Source of the DNA: Olsenella sp. An270
GTDB lineage: Bacteria; Actinomycetota; Coriobacteriia; Coriobacteriales; Atopobiaceae
Length of the DNA: 64,000 nucleotides
Assembly: GCF_002159735.1 (NCBI RefSeq)
Contig: NZ_NFJF01000001.1
Coordinates: forward strand, 248,001-312,000
Direction of reading: 5' to 3'
A model generated the notes under the pieces. It worked only from the letters and a program-made list of their open reading frames with translations. It did not search any database and was not told the origin of the DNA. Both the position numbers and the translations under genes were made by a program. Each line of letters opens with the position of its first letter. Position 1 is the stretch's first letter. This document shows positions 28,835-37,518 of the stretch, one piece after another.

Positions 28835-28993
28835 GGCGGAGGGCGCGCGACACCGTGCGCTCTGTGGGGGCGGAGCGCCGCATAACCCTACGATTCGTCG
28901 GATGGGCCTTCGAGAGGCCGGGTGGGATAGTGCCCTCAGAGGCAAGAGGGGCTTGCCCTGACGATGCCCGGTCGCGGGCGACGAGGAGGAGCC

Positions 28994-29209
28994 ATGGCGC
29001 TTTCTGTTGATTCCAAGATCAAGGTCCTGAGCAAGAACGCGGAGGCGAGCGCGATCATCTCCGAATACTCGGCAGGGTTCTCGACCGACCCGCAGATGAA
29101 GATGGTTGCCGGCCTGACGTTGCGCAAGCTCGCGTCATTCCCCCAGGCAGCCGAGCTCGCCGAGCACCTCGACGAGATTGACGAGCGGCTCAAGGCCATC
29201 GAGGAGTAG
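28994..29209 (+). CDS. Small helical protein of unknown function
   Basis: A 71-residue acidic protein with no membrane helix. It reads SKIKVLSKNAEASAIISEYS, then GFSTDPQMKMVAGLTLRKLA and an AELAEHLDEIDERL end. The pattern (alpha helix, Pro-containing NPQ-like turn, LRxLA helix) resembles short C-terminal domains that I associate from memory with some carbohydrate-active and esterase-like proteins; this is weak. GAGGAGGAG precedes the ATG, so expression is likely. It stands between the LacI gene and a convergent regulator, with a hairpin after it. Confidence 0.6.
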   Translation: MALSVDSKIKVLSKNAEASAIISEYSAGFSTDPQMKMVAGLTLRKLASFPQAAELAEHLDEIDERLKAIEE

Positions 29210-29247
29210 GCCTGTCCAAAAGCTGGCAGCTGCGCATCCGCCCATGC

Positions 29248-29285
29248 GTCGCGGCACCCCGAGGGAATGCCCGGGGTGCCGCGAC
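29248..29285. terminator. Hairpin between convergent genes
   Basis: A perfect 13-bp stem (29248-29260 with 29273-29285) with a 12-nt loop and no T-run on either strand; probably a bidirectional or weak terminator. Confidence 0.5.
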
Positions 29286-29300
29286 GCCCTCATGTGACGG

Positions 29301-30842
29301 CTACGTGGTGCTCAGCTCTCCGAGGGAGCGCTCGAGCCTGCGTGCCTCAAGCAGGAGCTGAATGCGCAGCCGGGTCTTGGGGTCGTCGAGCTCCTGCCCC
29401 ATGTCCGCCCTGATGCGGGAGAGGCGCTCGATGAGGGTGGAGCGATGCAGGTAGAGCTCGCGTGCCGTGGCACTTACGTTCATGTTGAGGGAGAGGTAGC
29501 GCTCCAGGGTGTCGATGTAGGAGACGGAGCCGTGCTCGTCGTGCTCGAGGAGGCGGCGCAGGCCGGGGGTGTAATAGGCCTCAACCGACAGCTCGCCCAG
29601 GGAGTTCATGATGAGCTCCGGCAGGGCGTACTGCTGGAAGCGATAGACCGTCCCTTTGGGATCGAGTGCCATCCCCAGTTCGAGCGCGACGCCCGCCTGC
29701 AGGTAGTAGGTTCGTGCGCTCTCGAGGCCGAGCAGGTGGTCCGAGATTCCCACGCGCATGCCGACCGAGTCGGTCATGGGCGCGAGGAGCCGTTCGAGCG
29801 CTGCGCGGCGCTCCCCCTCGGGGGCGAGCCCGTCAAGCCGCGAGAACGCCACGACGTAGGAGCGCTGGTGGATGAAGGCCACGGTGTCCGGCAGATTGCC
29901 CTCCACCAGGTTGCGGACGTATGAGAGCGGCAGCTGACGACCGCGGCTGTTGAGGCGCATCTTGAGGCACACGTAGGAGCCTCTCTCGGCGGCAAGCGCC
30001 GAGAGGGAGAGCGCGTCGAGCTGCTCGGCGGCGACCAGGGCAGCGAGAGATCGCCTGAGATCGCCCTTCGTCTTCTCCGTCGTGACGTCGAGCCTGCGCA
30101 GCGCCTTGAGCACCATGTCGGCAAGCAGTGCCATGACGGGGGCGTCCGCCATGTCGCATGTCGTGCCCGGGTCGGCCATCTGCGTGAGGCATCCCAAGTA
30201 GGTGCCATTGTCGAGAAGGTTGGCGTTCAGCGTGCTCACGCCCGAGACGTCCATGACGAAGGGGGTCGAGACGTCCATGGCGAGGTCGTGCTGCGAGAGG
30301 AACTCGTTCATGCTGTCCGGGTACAGGTTGCCACCCTCGTCGGCGATGGACGCCCGCTCACGTGATGCGTTCTGGGAGATCGTCTGCCCAAGAAGCCTGA
30401 GATTGGCGTCGAGCACGTCGAGCGAGCCGTCGAGCACGGAGGCTGAGGCGTCGAGAAGTGCCTGGATGGAAGAGTCGTCATCGAGGATCTCCCAGAGGCT
30501 CTCCTCCCAGTGGGCGTAGCGCTGGAAGAGGCGTTGAACCTCGTTGAAGACCGCAGGGAGGTCGCAGGGCTCTTCGACCTCGATTACGCTGCAGCGCTCG
30601 CGAAACCAGCGCAGCCTCGGCGAGGGCCCCACGACGACGAGCGCCACGTCCGTGCCGATCAGGACGCGTTGGGGAAGCTGGTCGGTGCGCCCCACATAGA
30701 GGTGATGGGGGATGAGCTCGCACGTGGACGGCTCGAGGAGTTCGGGGCGATGCAGCGCGAGCTCACGCCCCGCAGTGCCGTGCACGCGGATCCGATGCGA
30801 GCGCGCGAGCTCACGTGCCACGAGTTCAACGCTGAGTCTCAT
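29301..30842 (-). CDS. PucR-type transcriptional regulator
   Basis: A 513-residue regulator with the PucR C-terminal HTH: YIDTLERYLSLNMNVSATAR, ELYLHRSTLIERLSRI and a DDPKTRLRIQLLLEARRL end. The long N-terminal part is a sensor region without membrane helices. I start at 30842 (ATG with GAAGGA 8 nt upstream) rather than three codons earlier. It is divergent from the one-carbon operon starting at 31103, so it probably controls that operon in response to its substrate. The ligand is unknown. Confidence 0.82.
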   Translation of the reverse strand: MRLSVELVARELARSHRIRVHGTAGRELALHRPELLEPSTCELIPHHLYVGRTDQLPQRVLIGTDVALVVVGPSPRLRWFRERCSVIEVEEPCDLPAVFNEVQRLFQRYAHWEESLWEILDDDSSIQALLDASASVLDGSLDVLDANLRLLGQTISQNASRERASIADEGGNLYPDSMNEFLSQHDLAMDVSTPFVMDVSGVSTLNANLLDNGTYLGCLTQMADPGTTCDMADAPVMALLADMVLKALRRLDVTTEKTKGDLRRSLAALVAAEQLDALSLSALAAERGSYVCLKMRLNSRGRQLPLSYVRNLVEGNLPDTVAFIHQRSYVVAFSRLDGLAPEGERRAALERLLAPMTDSVGMRVGISDHLLGLESARTYYLQAGVALELGMALDPKGTVYRFQQYALPELIMNSLGELSVEAYYTPGLRRLLEHDEHGSVSYIDTLERYLSLNMNVSATARELYLHRSTLIERLSRIRADMGQELDDPKTRLRIQLLLEARRLERSLGELSTT

Positions 30843-30984
30843 GGCTACCATCCTTCACGTTGTACGTAAACGCTTCCAACGAAGATGCCATGACAGACAG
30901 TCTAGACATGGATTGAAGAAGAAACGACACGCTCAGAGCGCTTCTCGACGAGCGGACGAGTTTCTCGGCGATGGAGAGAGCGCA

Positions 30985-30999
30985 CCTACAACTTGTAGG
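30985..30999. promoter_or_regulatory. Palindrome in the control region of the one-carbon operon
   Basis: CCTACAACTTGTAGG is a perfect 15-bp dyad in the 260-bp gap between the PucR-type gene and the operon; a candidate operator. A second short dyad, TCTAGA, is at about 30901. Confidence 0.45.
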
Positions 31000-31102
31000 G
31001 CCAACCTTCTCTCAAACCGCACACAGTGAAGCGGTGATGCGAGCCACCTTCCGAGGCACACTGGGCGCACGATGCGCGACGGCGCCGACGAAAGGAGAGG
31101 CT

Positions 31103-32335
31103 ATGGCTCTGAGGGAGCACGTGGAGGCGTGCAGGGGTGTCGAGACCCCATTCGGGAAGATCATCCCCGAGAAGGAGGCCTATTCGTACTGCCTGCGGAC
31201 GATAGCCGCGTTCTCGGCGAACATCTTCCAGGTCATGCGCCTCCTGAACGACGACTGGGAGGACCGCACCGCCTCCATCACCGAGATCGCCAACATGATG
31301 AACTGCGCGGCCTGCGCCGGCGGGGAGGGTCAGCTGCGCGAGTACCTCGACCAGTTCTACGACGACTGGAACATTCCGGAGCTGGTCGACCGGGAGGCCT
31401 GGATCGGCGCGATCTGGGGTGACTACGGCGACGAGGCCGAGGACATGGCGGGGCGCGTCATCCAGTTCACCAAGAACCGCGTGGAGAAGGAGCTCGACAC
31501 CTGCCCCTGGGACATCGTCGGCTCCGAGATGTGCAACATGACCACCGGCATGTTCACGGCGAACTTCGACATCGCCGCGGGTGACAAGCCCGGTGCCATC
31601 ACCAACGACGTCCAGCTCAACATGTGCGAGGCACGGGGCTGCGGAGACCGCCACTGCCGCGTGGTGGCCGAGCGCCTCGATCACTACGGCCTCGAGCGCC
31701 AGGGCTGGCTCGACCACCGCGGTCCCAGCCACGATCCCGTGCACAACACGCCCGAGGAGCGGTGCGTGCGTCATGCCCAGGGCATTCGCAACGGCCAGTA
31801 CACCCAGACCTTCGGCGAGGAGAACTCGCTGGAGTGGCAGTACAACTGGGTCGCGCAGATGGGGTGGGTGTGGTCGATCAGCTTCCCGCTCATCGCGATT
31901 CGTGACATGGCGGACGACGACGAGACGTTCGAGCGCTTCCTCCAGATCGTCTTTGCCACCGCGGGCAAGAACTCCTTCATCGACCCCTTCGCCCGCGAGG
32001 GTCTGCGCGCCTGGCTCGACGTGCCGCGTGAGATCGGCGACAACGACCCGCGCCTCATGGGTGCCTACATCGCCGCCGTCATGGGCTGCCAGCTCGTTCC
32101 CTTCGAGTGGGAGGCATTCGACAAGGACGGCGTCACGATCAAGGTCTCCACGGACGACTTCAACGGGCGCTTCCCGATGGCCCCGCTCGACGAGATCACG
32201 ATGGGCTACGAGGCGCATTGGAACGGTGCCGTCAAGACGCTCGTATCGCCCGAGTGGTCGGTCTGGATCGACGGCAAGGACGACGAGTTCCAGTACATCA
32301 ACGTCGGTCGCAAGATCGACCCGCGCATGCTCTAG
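31103..32335 (+). CDS. Unknown protein, first gene of the one-carbon operon
   Basis: I do not recognise this 410-residue protein. It is acidic, rich in Trp, Met and Cys, and has no signal peptide or membrane helix. Cysteines cluster at MNCAACAGG (~70) and MCEARGCGDRHCRV (~175-190); the latter C-x4-CGD-x2-C pattern recalls the cysteine motif of V4R-like ligand domains, which is only suggestive. The second half has repeated aromatic segments (WQYNWVAQMGWVWSISF). AAAGGAGAGG precedes the ATG. It is followed after 13 nt by the GcvT-like gene, so it is likely a partner or a substrate-activating enzyme of that protein. Confidence 0.7.
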   Translation: MALREHVEACRGVETPFGKIIPEKEAYSYCLRTIAAFSANIFQVMRLLNDDWEDRTASITEIANMMNCAACAGGEGQLREYLDQFYDDWNIPELVDREAWIGAIWGDYGDEAEDMAGRVIQFTKNRVEKELDTCPWDIVGSEMCNMTTGMFTANFDIAAGDKPGAITNDVQLNMCEARGCGDRHCRVVAERLDHYGLERQGWLDHRGPSHDPVHNTPEERCVRHAQGIRNGQYTQTFGEENSLEWQYNWVAQMGWVWSISFPLIAIRDMADDDETFERFLQIVFATAGKNSFIDPFAREGLRAWLDVPREIGDNDPRLMGAYIAAVMGCQLVPFEWEAFDKDGVTIKVSTDDFNGRFPMAPLDEITMGYEAHWNGAVKTLVSPEWSVWIDGKDDEFQYINVGRKIDPRML

Positions 32336-32348
32336 GGGGATGAGTGCG

Positions 32349-33338
32349 ATGCTATTCAAGGAAGACGAGGTCGCACGTGCCGACGCGATGGCCGTGCGCA
32401 AGGACACAGGATGGTTCCGCTGGACGCACGACACCGTCGAGGTGAAGGGTCCCGACGCGACGGGGCTTCTCGACCGCCTGCTCGTCAACACCGTCGCGGC
32501 ATGCCCCGTGGGTCGCGAGCGCTACACGACGATGCTGAATGAGGATGGCCTCATCATCGATGACCTCATGGCCATGCACCTGGACGAGGACCATTGGTGG
32601 CTCTCGACCCTCTACGGTCCGCACATGGTGCGTTGGATCGACGCCCACAAGGGCGACGCCGACGTGACGTACGAGGACATCACCCCGTCGGTCGACATGT
32701 ACTCGGTCCAGGGCCCCACCTCTGGCGAGGTCATGGACGCCGTCTGCGCCGACCCGGTGTCCGGGCTCAGGCGATTCGAGCTCGCGAGGACCAAGGTCGC
32801 CGAGAGGGACGTGCTCGTGGACCGAGGTGGCTTCACGGGAGAGCTCGGCTTTGAGGTCTACTGCTCCCGCGCGGACTCCGACGCCGTGGCGGCGGCGCTC
32901 AGGGCGACCGGCAAGCGCGAGCTCCAGACGCTCGAGGTCTACGTTCGCTCGCTCCCCATAGAGAAGGGCATGGCTCTGCGCCAGGACTACCACCTGCTCA
33001 CTCCCTTCGAGGCCAACCTCGGCTGGTCCGTCCACTTTGACAAGAAGGGTGACTTCGTGGGTCGGGAGGCACTCGAGGCGTCGCATGCCGCCGGCGAGCG
33101 CCGGGCGTTCGTCGGCGTCGAGATCGAGCGCGAGTCCTACGAGGACATCGCGCAGAACGAGATCGTCTACAAGCGCGGCGTGCCGGTGGGCAGGTGCCGT
33201 CAGATGATCTATGGCTACACCGTCGACAAGAACATCGGATTCGCGATCGTCGACCGCGAGAAGTGTCCGCTGGGCACCAGGGTGACCATCGGCACCAACG
33301 ACTCGCCGGCCGTCATCGTCGAGCCTACGTGGTGCTAG
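32349..33338 (+). CDS. GcvT-family aminomethyltransferase-like protein, THF-dependent
   Basis: A 329-residue member of the GcvT/DmdA/LigM superfamily. These enzymes move a methyl or methylene group from an N-, S- or O-linked substrate to tetrahydrofolate. Visible family segments: LNEDGLIIDDLMAM, MYSVQGPTSGEVMD, RGGFTGELGFEVYC and LPIEKGMALRQDYHLLTPFE followed by FVGREAL. The glycine-cleavage partners GcvH and GcvP are absent, so it is not a normal T-protein. I use the ATG at 32349 (AGGGGG 9 nt upstream). The substrate is unknown; methylamine- or methoxy-type compounds are possible. Confidence 0.82.
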   Translation: MLFKEDEVARADAMAVRKDTGWFRWTHDTVEVKGPDATGLLDRLLVNTVAACPVGRERYTTMLNEDGLIIDDLMAMHLDEDHWWLSTLYGPHMVRWIDAHKGDADVTYEDITPSVDMYSVQGPTSGEVMDAVCADPVSGLRRFELARTKVAERDVLVDRGGFTGELGFEVYCSRADSDAVAAALRATGKRELQTLEVYVRSLPIEKGMALRQDYHLLTPFEANLGWSVHFDKKGDFVGREALEASHAAGERRAFVGVEIERESYEDIAQNEIVYKRGVPVGRCRQMIYGYTVDKNIGFAIVDREKCPLGTRVTIGTNDSPAVIVEPTWC

Positions 33339-33347
33339 GAGGAAGCG

Positions 33348-34175
33348 ATGGAGTTCGACTGCAAGGACAAGGTGACGTTGATTCTGGGCTGCGCCTCGGG
33401 CATGGGCGCGGCGACGCTCAAGATGCTGCTCGCGGGCGGTGCGAGGGTGGTCGGCTTTGACAACAACCAGGAGAACATGGAGGAGACGCTCGAGGAGATC
33501 GCCGACGAGATGCCCGACCACCCCGGCACGCTCGACGTGGTCTACGGCGACCTGACGAGCGCCGAGGACCGGGCACGCGTCCTCGATCTCGTGCGCGAGA
33601 AGTACGGCCGGATCGACAACCTGCTCTACGTCGCGGGCGTGCTCGACCTCATGTGTCCCGCGCACAAGTGCGACGACGAGCTGTGGAACTACGTCATGGA
33701 CGTGAACGTCAACGACTGCTTCTACACGATCCGTGACGCGCTTCCGATGCTGCTCGACCACGAGGGGCCGGCGGCGAACGTCGTCATCGTCGGATCGGTG
33801 GGAGGGCTCTACGGCTCCACGGCCGGCGCGGCCTACGTGACGTCCAAGCACGCGGTCCTCGGTCTCGCGCGAAGCCTCGCCTGGAGCTATCACTGGAGGA
33901 ACCTCCGCGTGAACGTGGTGAACCCCGGCGCGATCATGACCGGGATTCTCGGCAACGCGATGGAGAGGTGGCCCGACCGCGACGTCATGGACGAGGAGGG
34001 CAACGACCTCTACAACGTGCGCGGCGGCGTGAGCCTTGGGCTCGACGCAGAGGGCAACAACATGATGGGGGACGCCGAGGACATCGCGCGGACAATCATG
34101 TTCCTGATCGATGACGAGAGCAAGTACATCAACGGCGCCCAGGTGACCGTCGACGGCGGCTGGACGAGCTTCTAG
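33348..34175 (+). CDS. Short-chain dehydrogenase/reductase (first of two)
   Basis: NAD(P)-dependent SDR of 275 residues: cofactor motif LGCASGMGAATL, GFDNN acidic end of strand 2 (favours NAD), active-site Ser in IVGSVGG and YVTSK as YxxxK, and C-terminal INGAQVTVDGGW. AGGAGGAAG precedes the ATG, 9 nt after the GcvT-like gene. It probably oxidises or reduces a hydroxyl group of the operon's substrate. It is not folate-specific by sequence. Confidence 0.88.
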   Translation: MEFDCKDKVTLILGCASGMGAATLKMLLAGGARVVGFDNNQENMEETLEEIADEMPDHPGTLDVVYGDLTSAEDRARVLDLVREKYGRIDNLLYVAGVLDLMCPAHKCDDELWNYVMDVNVNDCFYTIRDALPMLLDHEGPAANVVIVGSVGGLYGSTAGAAYVTSKHAVLGLARSLAWSYHWRNLRVNVVNPGAIMTGILGNAMERWPDRDVMDEEGNDLYNVRGGVSLGLDAEGNNMMGDAEDIARTIMFLIDDESKYINGAQVTVDGGWTSF

Positions 34176-34184
34176 GGGGAGATC

Positions 34185-35030
34185 GTGGACATAGGAGGCC
34201 TCTTCGGGCTTGAGGGCAAGAACGTCGTCGTGACCGGGGCCGGCTCCGGCATGGGAAGGGCCGCGTCGCGGCTCCTCGCCGAGCTGGGCGCAAACGTGTA
34301 CGCGACCGTTCGCCGCCACCCGCTCGACTTCCCGGTGAAGCGCGAGATTCCCTCCGAGCTTGGGACCAGGGAGGGGCTCGACGCGCTCGTCGCCGAGCTC
34401 CCTCCCGTGATCGACGCGCTCTTCGTGTGCCACGGGATTTCCAATTCCGTTGGCATGACCAACGGGCTCGAGGTCCAGCTCACGAACTTCCTGAGCTTTC
34501 GCTACCTGACGGAGGCCCTGCTCCCGCGCATGAGCGAGGGTTCGTCGGTGACCTTCATCTCGTCGAACGGAGGCTGGGAGTGGCGAGAGCGCGCGGCCGC
34601 GTGCATGGAGCTCATCGAGACGGCCGGTTGGGACGAAGCCCTGGCCTGGTACGCATCGCACCCGGAGCTGACGAACGACGGCTACGTCTTTGCCAAGCAG
34701 TGCCAGAACGTCTACGTGTACGCCAAGGTCCACGACCCGGCGTTCGTCTCGCGACACGTGCGCATAAACGCAATTGCCCCGGGTCTCACCAAGACGGGCC
34801 TTACGGATGACTTCAACAGGTCGCTGACGGGGGATGCCGCCTTTGGCCAGAGCGTCCTGGAGGACATGTACCTCTCTACCTGGAATGGCAGATGGGCGAC
34901 GCCGGAGGAGATGGGTTACCCGATGGTGGTGCTGGGAAGCAGACTGTGCAGCTACGTCAGCGGTCAGGTGCTCTACATCGACTGGGGATCGGCTGCCGAG
35001 TGGGAGCTGGAGACCATTTTGAGCGCATGA
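34185..35030 (+). CDS. Short-chain dehydrogenase/reductase (second of two)
   Basis: SDR of 281 residues starting with GTG after AGGGGGA. Cofactor motif VTGAGSGMGRAA, active-site Ser in FISSNGGWEW, YVFAK as YxxxK and a C-terminal SYVSGQVLYIDWG. The long insertion between Ser and Tyr (about 40 residues) and the overall layout resemble 3-alpha-hydroxysteroid dehydrogenase/carbonyl reductases. It follows the first SDR by 9 nt. A bulky alicyclic, aromatic or steroid-like alcohol is a possible substrate; this is inference. Confidence 0.85.
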   Translation: MDIGGLFGLEGKNVVVTGAGSGMGRAASRLLAELGANVYATVRRHPLDFPVKREIPSELGTREGLDALVAELPPVIDALFVCHGISNSVGMTNGLEVQLTNFLSFRYLTEALLPRMSEGSSVTFISSNGGWEWRERAAACMELIETAGWDEALAWYASHPELTNDGYVFAKQCQNVYVYAKVHDPAFVSRHVRINAIAPGLTKTGLTDDFNRSLTGDAAFGQSVLEDMYLSTWNGRWATPEEMGYPMVVLGSRLCSYVSGQVLYIDWGSAAEWELETILSA

Positions 35031-35042
35031 ACAGTGCCCCCG

Positions 35043-35127
35043 GTCCTTCTCGCCGGCTTATTGCGCGCCCCGCGAACGGGGTGTCCGAACGGCGAGGAGG
35101 ACCTCGGGGGACCCGGCGCGGTATAGT
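35043..35127 (+). promoter_or_regulatory. Hairpin and internal promoter before fhs
   Basis: Arms at 35043-35055 and 35090-35102 (GTCCTTCTCGCCG / CGGCGAGGAGGAC) enclose a CCCCGCGAACGGGG hairpin just after the second SDR gene; TATAGT at 35122-35127 is a good -10 element, 35 bp before fhs. The upstream and downstream parts of the cluster may thus be transcribed separately. Confidence 0.5.
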
Positions 35128-35162
35128 AGGAACCGTATGCAACATCGCAGAGAGGGGGCCTG

Positions 35163-36836
35163 ATGGCCGAGCACAAGTCTGACATCGAGATCGCGCAGGA
35201 AGCGGAGATGCTGCCCATCTTCGAGGTCGCGAAGAGGGCGGGACTCACCGACGACATGATCGAGCCCTACGGCTACTCCAAGGCCAAGGTCGACATCCAC
35301 TCGCTCGCCGACCGGCCCCGCAAGGGCAAGCTCATCCTCGTGACCGCCATCAACCCCACCCCCGCCGGTGAGGGCAAGACCACGACCTCCATCGGTCTGG
35401 CCGACGCCATGAACCTCGACGGGCACAAGACCATGCTCGCCCTGCGCGAGCCCTCGCTCGGACCGGTCTTTGGCATCAAGGGCGGGGCGGCCGGCGGCGG
35501 CTACGCTCAGGTCGTCCCCATGGAGGACATCAACCTCCACTTCACGGGCGACTTCCACGCCATCGGCGCCGCCAACAACCTCTGCGCTGCGATGCTCGAC
35601 AACCACATCAAGCAGGGCAACGCGCTCGGGATCGACCCGCGCCGCGTCGTCTGGAAGCGCTGCGTCGACATGAACGACCGCCAGCTCCGCAACGTCGTGG
35701 ACGGCCTCGGCGGCGTCGCCGATGGCATGCCGCGCCAGGACGGCTTTGACATCACCGTGGCCTCCGAGGTCATGGCGGTCTTCTGCCTCGCGACCGACCT
35801 CATGGACCTGAAGGCGCGCCTCGCCCGCATGGTCATCGCCTACACCTACGACCGCAAGCCCGTGACCGTGGCCGACATCCACGCCGAGGGCGCCATGACG
35901 GCCCTGCTCAAGGATGCCATCAAGCCCAACCTGGTCCAGACGCTCGAGGGCAACCCGGCCTTCGTGCACGGCGGCCCCTTCGCCAACATCGCCCATGGCT
36001 GCAACTCCGTCGAGGCCACGACCACGGCGCTCAAGCTCGCCGACTACGTCGTCACCGAGGCGGGCTTCGGCGCCGACCTCGGTGCCGAGAAGTTCCTCGA
36101 CATCAAGTGCCGCTACGCCGGCATCCAGCCGAGCGCCGTGGTGCTCGTCGCCACCGTGCGCGCGCTCAAGTACAACGGCGGCGTCGCGAAGCCCGACCTG
36201 AACGTCGAGAACCTCGAGGCGCTCGAGGCGGGCATGCCCAACCTGCTGCAGCACGTCTCCAACATCCGCGACGTCTGGGGGCTGCCCGTCGTCGTGGCGA
36301 TCAACGCCTTCCCCACGGACACCGCCGCCGAGCTGGAGCTCGTCGAGCGCAGGTGCAACGAGCTCGGCGTCAACGTCGCCCTCTCCGAGGTCTGGGCCAA
36401 GGGCGGCGAGGGCGGCCGTGCGCTCGCCGAGGAGGTCGTACGCCTGTGCGAGCAGCCGAGCGACTTCCGCTTTGCCTACGACGTGGAGGACTCGATCGAG
36501 AACAAGCTGAACGCCATCGCCACGAAGGTCTACCACGCCGACGGCGTCGACTTCACGAGCTCCGCCGCCAAGCAGCTCAAGCAGCTCGAGGACCTCGGCT
36601 ACGGCAATCTGCCCATCTGCGTGGCGAAGACGCAGTACTCGTTCTCGGACGATCAGACGAAGCTCGGTGCCCCGCGCGGCTTCCGCATCACCGTACGCAA
36701 CCTCAGGGTGTCCGCCGGCGCCGGCTTCATCGTGGCGCTCACGGGCGACATCATGACGATGCCGGGACTCCCCAAGTTCCCGGCAGCCGAGAAGATCGAC
36801 GTCACGCCCGACGGTCGTATCGTCGGCCTGTTCTAG
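35163..36836 (+). CDS. fhs: Formate-tetrahydrofolate ligase
   Basis: Reversibly forms 10-formyl-THF from formate, ATP and THF; in catabolism of C1 units it runs backward and yields ATP. The 557 residues match the family; the nucleotide loop is [13 protein letters not shown], followed by [20 protein letters not shown] and [11 protein letters not shown]. It leads a tight run with fchA, folD, focA and folE. GAGAGGGGGCC precedes the ATG. Together these suggest a formate-producing route rather than only purine or fMet supply. Confidence 0.96.
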   Translation: MAEHKSDIEIAQEAEMLPIFEVAKRAGLTDDMIEPYGYSKAKVDIHSLADRPRKGKLILVTAINPTPAGEGKTTTSIGLADAMNLDGHKTMLALREPSLGPVFGIKGGAAGGGYAQVVPMEDINLHFTGDFHAIGAANNLCAAMLDNHIKQGNALGIDPRRVVWKRCVDMNDRQLRNVVDGLGGVADGMPRQDGFDITVASEVMAVFCLATDLMDLKARLARMVIAYTYDRKPVTVADIHAEGAMTALLKDAIKPNLVQTLEGNPAFVHGGPFANIAHGCNSVEATTTALKLADYVVTEAGFGADLGAEKFLDIKCRYAGIQPSAVVLVATVRALKYNGGVAKPDLNVENLEALEAGMPNLLQHVSNIRDVWGLPVVVAINAFPTDTAAELELVERRCNELGVNVALSEVWAKGGEGGRALAEEVVRLCEQPSDFRFAYDVEDSIENKLNAIATKVYHADGVDFTSSAAKQLKQLEDLGYGNLPICVAKTQYSFSDDQTKLGAPRGFRITVRNLRVSAGAGFIVALTGDIMTMPGLPKFPAAEKIDVTPDGRIVGLF

Positions 36837-36882
36837 GTCCTCGCCGGCAGGCGTGCTCAAAACAACATAGTGAGGAGCTCGT

Positions 36883-37518
36883 ATGAGCGAGAGAATCGCA
36901 GATCTCACGATAGGCGGTTTCGGGGAGGCTCTGTCCTCGAAGGCGCCGGTGCCGGGCGGCGGCGGGGCCTCCTCCGTGGCGGCTGCCGTGGGGTGCTCGC
37001 TGGGGTGCATGGTCGCGAGCCTGACCGTGGGCAAGAAGCGCTATGCCGACGTCGAGGTGCGCGTGCGGGAGATTGCCGAGCGCCTGGACGCCCTGCGAGA
37101 CGAGCTTCTCGCCCTCGCCGACGACGATGCTGAGGCGTTCGAGCCGCTCTCGCGCGCCTATGGCCTCCCCAAGACGACTGATGCTGAGCGCGCCCGCAAG
37201 GCTGAGGTCATGGAGGCGGCGCTCAGGCGCGCCTGCGAGCCGCCGATGGCCATCCTCGAGAGAATCGCCGAGGCTGCGGCGCTTGTCGGCGAGCTCGCGC
37301 GCATTGGGAGTCGCATCGCCGTGAGCGACGCCGGGGCCGGTGCGGCCCTGCTTGCCGCCGCGGCACGCGCCGTGAGCCTCAACGTGTACATCAACGCACG
37401 GTCGATGGCCGACAGGGGCTACGCCGAGGACCTTGTCGCACGGGCAGACTCCCTCGTGGCTCGAGCCGCCGAGCTCGGTGACGTTGCCTACGAACAGGTG
37501 AGGGAGGAGATCAGATGA
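36883..37518 (+). CDS. fchA: Methenyl-THF cyclohydrolase / formimino-THF cyclodeaminase family
   Basis: A 211-residue all-helical FTCD_C-type protein. The family glycine loop PVPGGGGASSVAAA lies near residues 22-35. In clostridia FchA hydrolyses 5,10-methenyl-THF to 10-formyl-THF. No formiminotransferase or histidine-degradation gene is nearby, so the cyclohydrolase role is favoured, particularly because the adjacent FolD lacks cyclohydrolase residues. Its stop overlaps the folD start (ATGA). Confidence 0.9.
   Translation: MSERIADLTIGGFGEALSSKAPVPGGGGASSVAAAVGCSLGCMVASLTVGKKRYADVEVRVREIAERLDALRDELLALADDDAEAFEPLSRAYGLPKTTDAERARKAEVMEAALRRACEPPMAILERIAEAAALVGELARIGSRIAVSDAGAGAALLAAAARAVSLNVYINARSMADRGYAEDLVARADSLVARAAELGDVAYEQVREEIR

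Noticed and set aside
32349-33338. Glycine-cleavage T-protein
   Set aside because: gcvH and gcvP are absent and SDR genes follow; the GcvT fold is also used by unrelated THF-dependent demethylases.
35031-35162. THF riboswitch before fhs
   Set aside because: The known THF aptamer motifs are not seen; the region holds a simple hairpin and a -10 box.
36883-37518. Histidine-degradation formiminotransferase-cyclodeaminase
   Set aside because: Only the cyclodeaminase-type domain is present and no hut gene is near; the fhs-folD context favours methenyl-THF cyclohydrolase.
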